This document shows, piece by piece, positions 11,835 to 19,800 of a stretch of 22,454 bases of DNA. Under the pieces are notes generated by a model. That model did not search any database. It saw only the letters and a list, made by a program, of their open reading frames with translations, and had not been told where the DNA came from. Within the stretch, counting starts at the first letter, position 1, and each line of letters starts with the position of its first letter. Position numbers and translations under genes: made by a program. The DNA comes from Dimargaris cristalligena (Eukaryota > Kickxellomycota > Dimargaritomycetes > Dimargaritales > Dimargaritaceae). The stretch lies in contig JANBQC010000471.1 in assembly GCA_027576995.1 (NCBI GenBank), forward strand, positions 1 through 22,454, written 5' to 3'.

Positions 11835-12534
11835 GGAGTGGGGGACCTGGGGCTAGATATATGGGGGGGAGAAGATTGGAGTATATGCGCATACATGTGT
11901 ATGTTATGCAGTATATATAGGAGGTCTATTTGTGGGGGAGGATTGGCCCCTTGGATTCGAGATGATTAATCGCCTCACACAACGGGCAAAGTCGCCGACG
12001 TTGCTTAGTCAATGACGCATCCCTCTCCCACTTGCTCTAGCGGGTTTCACACGCAACCGTTGTTCCTTCACTCCCACTCGCCCGCCGCTGTTTGCACATT
12101 CGTAGCCAGAGACTTCGACGCTTGAAACCTACAGGGATGGGCGGCGTGCCAGGTGTATTGGCTCTCAAATCAAGTAGGTATGGAATGATGGATATCCCTC
12201 CCCCCCTTTACCTTAGAAATCATCCCTTCCCGGGGTGGCCGTGGCGGAGCATTGGGTTGGATCATCTTACAATAATTGGATCGCTTATTATTATAAGCCT
12301 TTGGTGATTGGCGCTTCCTCTTCATAATACTTTAGTTTAGTTTTAGCAGCCCGGCGCCCTCACGGTAGAGTATCTGTTCCTTCGGCCTTGGGATAACAGG
12401 TCCACCTTTTCCTGGCGGCGGTGCTGGGTATACTCCAGTGAGCGGGGGCGAGCTCACTACTTCCACTAAATTTCGGGAAATCGAGGGGCGCACCGCTGCG
12501 GAATCGGACCTTGGCTCTGGTTAGGTTGGGTTTG

Positions 12535-12572
12535 TGTGTGATCGTGTGTAACCCTAAGGGTTAGATCACACA
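12535..12572. repeat. Telomere-repeat palindrome inside a second inverted repeat
   Basis: The outer arms are TGTGTGATC (12535-12543) and GATCACACA (12564-12572), a perfect 9-base inverted repeat. Between them, after 5 extra bases (GTGTG), lies TAACCCTAAGGGTTA (12549-12563), two telomere-type half-sites of 7 bases around a central A. It could be a dimeric binding site for a telobox Myb protein or a stem in an RNA. It is one locus, not a telomere array. Confidence 0.75.
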
Positions 12573-12987
12573 AGGTACACCTTCCCCCCTCCCCTCCTTA
12601 ATTTGCCTAACGGGTTAATCCGAAAGGGCTCAGCAGAAGTTAAGCCATTCCCGAGCATGGGCTTGTCTAGCCCAGTTTGATATAATATATCCAGCCCATC
12701 GACGTATAAATCGATAGTGGGTGATGCAGGCTACCAGAGAGATTAGACTGGGAACAACGCATCTTCATATTCATAAACATGGCCACGCCCACAGCTACAT
12801 TCCCAGGATAATGTTAAATCAACAGCCCCTGCTCTTTATGATTATCCATCACAACCCCCCTCCACGTATAAGATTAGATTAGGGGTATGTATTTGGCAAA
12901 ATAAATAGCCACCGTGCCCAGAAATACCCGTAGATTATAAATCGGCCCATACCCCCAATCCATGTAGGTCAAGATTAGCCAGGTGAG

Positions 12988-13042
12988 GACTTAGGCCGGT
13001 CACTGACTAAGCCGGTTAAGTCTTTACCAAGCATGTTGCTTG
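12988..13042. repeat. Two adjacent inverted repeats
   Basis: GACTTAGGCCGG (12988-12999) pairs imperfectly with CCGGTTAAGTC (13012-13022), and CAAGCA (13028-13033) pairs perfectly with TGCTTG (13037-13042) around a 3-base loop. A T-rich tract follows at about 13052. This could be the 3' end of a structured transcript or a chance arrangement. Confidence 0.5.
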
Positions 13043-13374
13043 AAATTCAGGGTTTTATTCTTTTTGGGAAGTCAAGCTAAAGGGTCATAATAAAGAATGA
13101 AGACATTTCAGCATGTTATACGATTAAATAAGCGCTGCCTCCTAAGCGGGAAATTACGCACCCCTAATAGCCCCCGCGAACGATTCATCGCGGTTTGCTA
13201 TTCGCACCAAGGAAACATTCGGTTCCAAGTGGAACGGGCGGTGGGTGTAGCCCGGCCCGTAAGGCACTCATTTTCCCGCTCGTGAACAATATAAGAGGGG
13301 GGAGGGATTTAAAAAAATAATACGGAAATAATAAGAAACTGAAACTGAACGGACAACAGGAAACCAATAATAAT

Positions 13375-15318
13375 CTACGGAAGCGCAAGCTGATTCATCA
13401 TCAGTTCCGTTTCAACGACCTGCAGAGCCTGTTTCAGACCCAGGTGCTGACGGGCGGCCTCGAGCCAGTCCCGGGACACCTGTTTCGACCAACCCGTCAA
13501 CTGGTTCAGTTCACGGGTCGCACTGTCCAAATCCCCTTGGTCGAGATAGTATTCCGTCCGGGCCAGGATGGCCTCGGTATCTTCACCACCCACCAAACCC
13601 TGCTTCTTGAACATAAGTTTAGACAGAGCCATGGAGAGGGTATGGGAGAGCATACCACCGTCCTCGGGCACGAGCGCGGTGCGACGGATCTGTTCCCGGA
13701 CCAAACGGAACCGGTTCCGCAGAGCGGGAAGGGTTTGGATGCCTTCGTCAGCGACCTGGTCTTGCACGGACGCCAGTGCGGCCACGGAGGCCTGGTAGTC
13801 GTGACCCGTACCGCTCCGGGAGGCCTCGGCCGCATCGCGGGTCAGGCGTTGCAACGTAACGAGTTCCAGATCGACGGGATACTGGTCCACGCCCTGGTCC
13901 ACCACCTGGCGCATCGCCAGGAGGGCCTGATTAATGTGCGCCGCCTCGGTTTGGGCGCGCAGCACCCCGGCCATGGACCGACTGATGCCCTCCAGTTCCT
14001 TCAGCAAATCCTGCACCTGTTCCAAATTCGCCAACCGGCCACCCCGTTCCTGGTCAACCCGGAACCGGATCAGGCGGTTGAACTGGCGGTACAGCGCCCC
14101 GCGTTGGCTTTCCAAGGCGGCGCCCAGTTGGTTCTGGTACGATTGGCGCCAGTTTTGTTTTTCGCCCGCCAGTTTATCGTGGTATTCCTGGGCCTGGGCC
14201 CGCAGGGCGTCTTCGACTAGCTGGCCGTTGTGCTGCAGGATGGCTTCAAAACGTTGACCCTGTTCCTGGAGGGCCGCTTCGACCGCGGTATCGGCCGCGG
14301 CTTGGTCGGCGGGCTGCAGTTCACTGAGGAAGTTTTCGAGCTCCGCCAGTTTGTTGCTCACGGCCAGGACAGCGTCACGGCTCTTCTGGCTACTGGCCCC
14401 ACCGCTTTGGGAGTTCAGTACGTCGACAATTTGGCCAATCGAGGCCGCGAGGTGGGCCAAGGCCGGGGGCGCATCGGTACTTACGGGGAGTTCGTAGTGC
14501 AGGTTGAGGGTCTCCAAGGGGTTGGCGGTGACCTGGGTAGTGGGGGCAGTGGTCGTTTGAGTTAATTCGGGTTCCACAGGGGCAGCAGAGTCCGTCTGGG
14601 CCACTAACTGATCGGTAGAGGTAAAGGGCTGTTCAGCCTTGGTCGGGGCACCCGTCGAAGCATTGGAGGTGGGCTTGAGCACGGGCGGGAACTCGGTTTC
14701 CCCGGAGGGAGTCTTAACCGGCAGGCTCGGGGGCGAAACCGTAGTAGGAGGGGTATTCGTAGAGGTGTTAGTGGTAGCGGTAGTAGTAGTCGCTTTATCT
14801 TTAGCCGCCCCGGGAGTGGGGAAGGGGTAGTTGGAGTTGGCCACCAATTCCTCCGCTTTGTGGTTTGCCTGTTCGTAAAGCCCGTGGAGCGATTCGTACG
14901 CCTGGCCACTCAAATCGGCCAACGCAAACAGGTAGTTACCGTCCCGCTTTCGGATGGCCTCCAGCGTAGTATTGCCGTAGGGGAAGTAGTCCCGGAAGGT
15001 GCGTTCGAATTCGGCGTCCTGGGAGGCGTAAATGGCCGAACCCGTGTAGGCCACCCCGGCGGTTAAGGTAGTGTAGAAGAGACGCTTGAACGTGGATCCC
15101 TTCTTCTTGGGGGGAGGAGTGGGGATGGCCTTTGCACCGGCCGTGTTGGTGTTGGTGCTGGCGCTAGTGGCAGCGGTAGCAGTCGCTGTATTAGCGGGAC
15201 CGGCGGCCGGGGCTTCGGTCGAGAGAAGGCGGCGCCGAAGGGCCGTCCGGAGATTCTGCGAGGCGGAAATCCGGGCGGAATAGGGCAGCCGGGAGACGGC
15301 AGCAGCGGTCCGAAGCAT
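13375..15318 (-). CDS. MIC60: MIC60/mitofilin, core MICOS subunit of the inner mitochondrial membrane
   Basis: MIC60 forms cristae junctions and contact sites between the two mitochondrial membranes. This single-exon frame codes for 647 residues from the ATG at 15318. Residues 1-35 (MLRTAAAVSRLPYSAR... to RRRLLSTE) are Arg/Ser/Ala-rich with no acidic residue, a good mitochondrial presequence. A low-complexity Ala/Thr linker follows. A lysine patch (KKKGSTFKR, about 71-79) precedes one membrane segment at about 80-98 (LFYTTLTAGVAYTGSAIYA). After it comes FERTFRDYFPYG, a Pro/Thr-rich stretch, and a long Gln/Glu/Ala-rich region (about 300-450) likely to be coiled coil. The C-terminal mitofilin signature is at about 540-647, including RTEYYLDQGDLDSATRELNQL, GWSKQVSRDWLEAARQHL and a final helix ending VVETELMMNQLALP. 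Domain order and length match fungal MIC60. Large opposite-strand frames are shadows of GC-rich codons. Confidence 0.95.
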   Translation of the reverse strand: MLRTAAAVSRLPYSARISASQNLRTALRRRLLSTEAPAAGPANTATATAATSASTNTNTAGAKAIPTPPPKKKGSTFKRLFYTTLTAGVAYTGSAIYASQDAEFERTFRDYFPYGNTTLEAIRKRDGNYLFALADLSGQAYESLHGLYEQANHKAEELVANSNYPFPTPGAAKDKATTTTATTNTSTNTPPTTVSPPSLPVKTPSGETEFPPVLKPTSNASTGAPTKAEQPFTSTDQLVAQTDSAAPVEPELTQTTTAPTTQVTANPLETLNLHYELPVSTDAPPALAHLAASIGQIVDVLNSQSGGASSQKSRDAVLAVSNKLAELENFLSELQPADQAAADTAVEAALQEQGQRFEAILQHNGQLVEDALRAQAQEYHDKLAGEKQNWRQSYQNQLGAALESQRGALYRQFNRLIRFRVDQERGGRLANLEQVQDLLKELEGISRSMAGVLRAQTEAAHINQALLAMRQVVDQGVDQYPVDLELVTLQRLTRDAAEASRSGTGHDYQASVAALASVQDQVADEGIQTLPALRNRFRLVREQIRRTALVPEDGGMLSHTLSMALSKLMFKKQGLVGGEDTEAILARTEYYLDQGDLDSATRELNQLTGWSKQVSRDWLEAARQHLGLKQALQVVETELMMNQLALP

Positions 15319-15973
15319 GGTGTTGTTATTACTATTGAATCAAGTGAACACTAGAGACACAGCTGAGATCAATGTCACTGGGAATCGGCGACTAGGGAGG
15401 GAGGCGTGGATGACGATGCCGGCACAGTAAAGAGCAGGGCGAAGCGGAAGTGTAATGTGAAGGGCCTGAGACAGGGTCAAAAGGACCACAGATCGGCTAT
15501 AATATAAAAAAACCTGACAAGTAAAAGCAACTCCAGTTCTGGTTAACAAGACCCAATTCATAACTTCACAAGTGCATGGAATCCCACTTTCCTCCCTAAG
15601 CCTTTCCCTTTGAGGGCCTCGGACTACTATGTCACCTGCGCTACTCACACGCCAATTTAGTCTGGCATTATGGCATACTCCCCTCCTCCCTATAAAATAG
15701 TCAGCAGGTGGATTGGGCCAGCAGGTCCCCACTACTTCCCTAAAATAACCCACCCCAGCCAGTAGCAGCAACCCTCGCCCATTCTGGCTGATTTTACCCC
15801 AACAGTCATTTTTGAGACCATCAGGGCAGATAAATATCCCACCTTTTATCTCCCCCATTAAAATCAATCCGATGAAATTGTCCACTAATAAACTGTATTG
15901 TAACTCAGGAAGAAAGTCAATAGGCAACGGTGCCATTAAAAATATGTGGTTACATCGTTGTCACACGCACTGT
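15319..15973. other. Intergenic region upstream of MIC60
   Basis: These 655 bases lie between the MIC60 start and the stop of the GCNA-like gene, both on the minus strand. They should contain the MIC60 promoter and the 3' flank of the GCNA-like gene. A minus-strand open frame of 198 codons (15936-15340) fills most of it but shows no recognisable domain, so I do not call it a gene. No clear AATAAA was seen just after 15974. Confidence 0.5.
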
Positions 15974-18872
15974 TCATTCTAGTATCAATTGATTCAGCTG
16001 TCGGTTAATATCCGGTTTTGGTTTCCCATTACTTGAATCTTGGCCGGCCGTGGCTGTTCGATAGTGCTCCGATACGAGTTTCATTAGGCCTTGCCGATCC
16101 AGCTTCGGATGGAGGGACTTGATGCGGCCGTAGTTATCCTATAGGTCATATAGGGAAGCCCATTAGGTAGTACGAATGGTAATTAGTTTTTTGATTAAAA
16201 GTAGTAATAGTGGTGATAATAAATGTGGGCGATTATGATAATCCCTAGTCCTAGTCTTGCCAATGTGAGTCGGCGGGATATTCGCCTGTGCTTTAAGGTG
16301 CATTGTTGTCCATTGAACGGATAGTGTAAACCTGGTAGATGTATATCTGACAAACCTTGACGAACTGTTGGTAGGGATTCAGGGTTTTGTTGCTAATATC
16401 CTGGCCCTGGCGTCCCATTAGTAATAATTTGCTATTGGATGAGTAATGATAGATATACGTAATAAATAATGGTTGATTCTATACGTTAACCATGTAAATT
16501 TGGCATAATAGTAGAGGTGTAGAGGGCACGGGTGGAATCACCATATTCCCCCCATCTGTTTCTACGGCTCCTCTGCCTTGTAATACCTTGGCCTACCCAC
16601 ATCCCTAGGGTACCATTACAATAGCATGTTGGGTATGCGAATACAATGGTCCTTACCTTTTACAGCGACCGCATACTTTCTTGGTCATATCGATGGACTT
16701 GGAATGACGGCCATACCTAAGGAATATTAATATATCGAATAAATCAGCAAATAATTAGCAGGAGGCCACTCGAAAGACGTCGGCAGATTGCCACAGGGGA
16801 AATACCAACATCGACGCTAGACATTTGTTCGGCATCGGTGGTACGGGATGGTAAATAAAGGCAGATCAGCAGGTATAGGCGACTTCGGGTTTAACTTACA
16901 CTGTGGCACAGCTTGTATTACTACAGGTATACTTGTATTTGTAGTCAATGTCATACGAATGGCGGGTAGTGATGGGGATATTGGGATAGGCCTGCATCGC
17001 CCGCTGGGCCCTGGCGGTATTATTTCGACCAATATTTATTCACGATCATGTTAACATAAGAAGTAGTCGACCCCGGCGATCGGGGAGAGTGAGCTATAAA
17101 GTCATACGTTTTAGCTTACATTCTTTATCAAACAACTGGGGTATTATTTTAACCGTAAATAGCCATACTCTATGTGGCCCCAATAAGGAAACTCCACACC
17201 TTTATAATCGACACTTACCACTTTTTAAACATAGGACCATGGCCCTCCTCTTTTCCATCGATTATCCAGACGGCGCAATGGCACAGCTCATGTAGAAGAG
17301 TCTCCTGTAGTCGCTCTGAATTGTGGGGGTTGTCCGGAGCGGATCAGTAGTGTTATTAACCCATTCGCCAAAACCATAGAGCATACCCATTAGTAGCAAT
17401 TTAATCTGTAGACTGGCCTGCTCATCTTAGATTTGCCTAGTTGGGATATTCCGAGTATGAACAGGTAACTTACCGACCCGGTTGATGACTTTGGTCGCCA
17501 ATTCAACCCGACATTTGCGCTCTTCGTTTTTGACCTTCCTATGTTTTGGATGATGACAGCCAATAGTTACATTAAGGGTATCTTAGAGCTATTCCATCAT
17601 ATTATTTGAACACGCATTCGTCCAAAGGGGAAAATAACCTAGCTCGTAATTAACCACGATAACCTACCAACCAGTATAGGCTCGTCCCGCCGTCTTATTC
17701 AAGGAGACGGACCACTCGACCAACATATTCTCGGGGAGCCGGTTGTTAAAAACGCGCCTATTAAACTCGTGGAATAATTCGATACCCAGCGCGGGGCCGT
17801 ATTTTTTAAAATTCCGGACAGCCAAAACTGCCAATGAGCCGGTAGGTGTCAACTTGTGCGATATTGATTGTTCGGCCAACGGCGGTATGTCATCGTTGGG
17901 GCGGTGGGTCACTGATTTGGGGGTTCGCTTGGCACCAGGGCGCTTGGGGCTGGCTTTTATAATTAGTTTATGGCATACCGGGTGCCCTTTTCTATATAAC
18001 GTTTATGATGGTTACAAAATGGGTAGTAGAGCATATCGAATACTGCGCTGTCAGTGGGGTAGTTAAAGTCGACTCGGATCTAGCAGGGCCGCCCGACTCC
18101 GCTTGCACTAAAAAAACGGCACTCGGTCAAAAATAGGGCCCAGCCGAATAAAGCTACCGAGTTGGTATTGTCGACGAATTAAGCAGTTATTCCTATTCTT
18201 CCCCAATAGGCATCCTATAACCGTACTATTAGTTAACTAGCTATGTAACCTGGCTTACACTATGGGGGGTTTAGGTTTTCGGGGAGGGGCTACCTTGGGG
18301 GTTGGCTTAGTAAGCTTGGCATCTGTCGAGGATTGGTAGCAGTGCGGCAGTCGGGGTTAGTGCAATTTAAAACTTCGTCAAAAATTCTAACACTCAAATA
18401 TGCTTCAGTTTTTACAATATCAAGATTTCCGTTACCACTGCCTATACCAAGGCAATCAGGGCCTTGGTCAGGACTAGGCGCACTAACCTGGCTCAGGAAG
18501 GCCGGCCTCATCCTCGCTACTCGAAATGATAATAATCGCCGCTTCATCCCGGGGTTTGGTCCTGTGGGGTAATTTGATGATAGGTTTGGCGGGTTCATAG
18601 TCAGACGCTGAGTCGTCCGAATCGCAACTATCAAGCACACGCCGGGCCTGTGGCCAGGTTCGGGTTCGGGTTTGCGTTCGTCGAGGTACAGGGGGAGACG
18701 GGCCATCCGAGTCGGAGGTCCAATCGATGGACGAAGGTAAGGTCGTGCGTATTGCACGGGTTACTTGGGCTACAGGAGGAAGGGGTGACATCGTCGTTGC
18801 GGAGCCATGGGAATCGGCGGTAAACCATTCTTCGGTGCTGCTTGCTCCCAAAGGTGACGGGGGTCGGGCCAT
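15974..18872 (-). CDS. GCNA-like SprT metalloprotease with HMG-like tail (predicted DNA-protein crosslink repair)
   Basis: Nine exons joined by phase and GT-AG signals: 18872-18488, 18322-18259, 17949-17668, 17538-17474, 17315-17219, 17010-16900, 16716-16657, 16431-16356, 16138-15974; 1305 bases, 434 residues. The N-terminal 170 residues are Ser/Pro/Asp-rich and probably disordered, with a run IIIISSSEDE typical of a SUMO-interacting motif. The SprT domain (about 205-320) has LFHEFNRRVFNNRLPE, LNKTAGRAYTGW, RVELATKVI and the zinc site HELCH (His274, Glu275, His278) with the third histidine at HGPMF (His291), then TTRHSYDIDYKYKY. A zinc ribbon uses Cys327, Cys332, Cys350 and Cys353 around GRHSKSID. 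The last part, NPYQQFVKDNYGRIKSLHP (373-391), resembles the HMG-box-like tail of GCNA/ACRC and of fission yeast SPAC19G7.04. Family members act in the nucleus on SUMO-marked DNA-protein crosslinks. The exon 2/3 junction (309-base intron) is the least certain; another small exon could lie there. Confidence 0.9.
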
Positions 18873-19800
18873 GTCAATGGGCAATGCGCAATGAGGAAAT
18901 GGGAAACCAGAGTGGGTTAGAGGAGGGTTGAGTAGCGCTGGGTGGACTAAGGTGGGTCACAAGGGACTCAAGTAGCACTGTTCGGGCTAGGTAAGTCACA
19001 GAAAGAGAGAGGAGAGAGTAAATAAAGGCCCAAAGCTTGTCGGAGTACAAATTTATATTTTGATTTGTACGCAGTCTAGCATTACAAGATACCCGTGGGT
19101 TTGAGTTAGGGGATGGATTATGTGGAACAGATGCTGTCGATCCCGTGACCCGTAGCAATTACATACAAGAGGCGGACAAGTCTCGAACTATTCACATAGA
19201 GGAAGAGTGCAACTTTCGCCGGCAGTGACGACTCCTTTTGCTGGTGAAGTCCAGTCACTGTCTAACCCCAGGCATTAAAAAGGATTGCGAGTTAATCTGG
19301 GGATCAGATATTCGAGTGGGTTACCCATTCTATTTTATTAAATGTATCCACTAGGAGAAAGGGGCAAGTCAACTTAATGAAAAGATGGAGTATATTTGGA
19401 CACTGGAACTCTGCGTGACCACTGTATATGAAAATGGCAATTGTATTAAGCCGGCCAGTTCTTGGGATAGTATCCCAGAATACAATACAGCAATTATGGA
19501 TACAACAATGGGAGAAGAAGTATTCAGTAGTTGGGGGTTCATTACTGCTACCTGTGGGTCTCTTACACATAAGTCTTTTCGTTATCCCTACTAAATACGT
19601 CATATCCAGCAGTGAATCCGCAAGTTTACCCTAGGCGCCATTGTATGTGAGTGACAAAGAAACTGTGCCTAACCCTTCATTGGCCTATCATAGCGTTTTT
19701 CCTCATTCCTTTACCTTGTTGTTAGTTTCATTCAGCTAGTTATTCCCTTCCCGCCCTTCACCCTAATTTCCATCCCAATCCCTCCGCTCGTTCACTCTAC
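18873..19800. promoter_or_regulatory. Divergent promoter region between the GCNA-like and TBC genes
   Basis: About 930 bases lie between two start codons that point away from each other. No exon-like sequence with family motifs was found; short open frames at 19385-19634 overlap each other in different frames and carry no domain. A nested inverted repeat occupies 19440-19486. From about 19690 to 19800 the plus strand is pyrimidine-rich, as is common just before fungal start codons. Confidence 0.55.
19440..19486. repeat. Nested inverted repeat with an internal insertion
   Basis: The core is TGGGATA-G-TATCCCA (19463-19477), 7 perfect bases on each side. Outside it, ATTGTATT (19440-19447) pairs perfectly with AATACAAT (19479-19486). 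On the right the two arm segments are nearly contiguous, while on the left they are separated by about 15 bases containing GCCGGCC. It could be a regulatory cruciform, a binding site for a dimeric factor, or the remnant of a small element. Confidence 0.6.

Larger units (their letters stand above)
12335..13065. other. Hairpin-rich segment, possible structured non-coding RNA
   Basis: Several stems can be drawn by eye: CTGTT...AACAG in 12380-12403, AGTGAGC/GCTCACT (7 base pairs) near 12438-12459, ATTTC/GAAAT near 12470-12481, the TTAGGG palindrome at 12535-12572, GGGC/GCCC near 12660-12674, CCCATCGA/TCGATAGTGGG at about 12696-12721, GACTTAGGCCGG/CCGGTTAAGTC at 12988-13022, and CAAGCA/TGCTTG at 13028-13042. 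A T-rich run (TTTTATTCTTTTT) follows at about 13052-13066. No protein-like frame spans it. The strand is unknown, and I could not match it to a known RNA family. Confidence 0.25.
11681..13374. other. Long non-coding interval upstream of GPI
   Basis: Nearly 1.7 kb separates the GPI start codon from the MIC60 stop codon. The first 250 bases carry GPI promoter-like features: GGGTA arrays and a TATA-like element. From about 12335 to 13065 there is a series of inverted repeats and hairpins, partly GC-rich, with a telomere-repeat palindrome at 12535-12572. Small open frames (for example 12092-12307) lack family motifs. I found no tRNA A/B boxes and no 5S, U1-U6, SRP, RNase P or RNase MRP core that I could defend. 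The last 300 bases should include the 3' flank of MIC60. Confidence 0.6.

Noticed and set aside
12092..12307. Plus-strand open frame of 71 codons upstream of GPI
   Set aside because: No motif or coding bias, and it sits in a non-coding interval rich in repeats.
12340..12460. Similarity to U2 snRNA (AGTATCTGTTC) near 12368
   Set aside because: Only about 11 bases match. The branch-site recognition GUAGUA, the U2 5' stem and the Sm site are absent.
12610..12680. Possible 5S rRNA-like stretch (GAAGTTAAGCC)
   Set aside because: The match is limited to one short box. The flanking 5S helices and the internal control regions cannot be found.
13444..14220. Plus-strand open frame of 258 codons opposite MIC60
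   Set aside because: It is antisense to MIC60, has no recognisable motif and shows the same shadow composition as other frames in this block.
18000..18150. Extra GCNA exon after the acceptor TTTTTTAG at about 18110
   Set aside because: One frame reads for some 45 codons, but no donor and acceptor pair keeps phase with both neighbours. The direct junction from 18259 to 17949 does. It is not fully excluded.
19385..19634. Overlapping small frames on both strands in the GCNA/TBC promoter
   Set aside because: They are short, overlap each other in different frames and span an inverted repeat; no family similarity.
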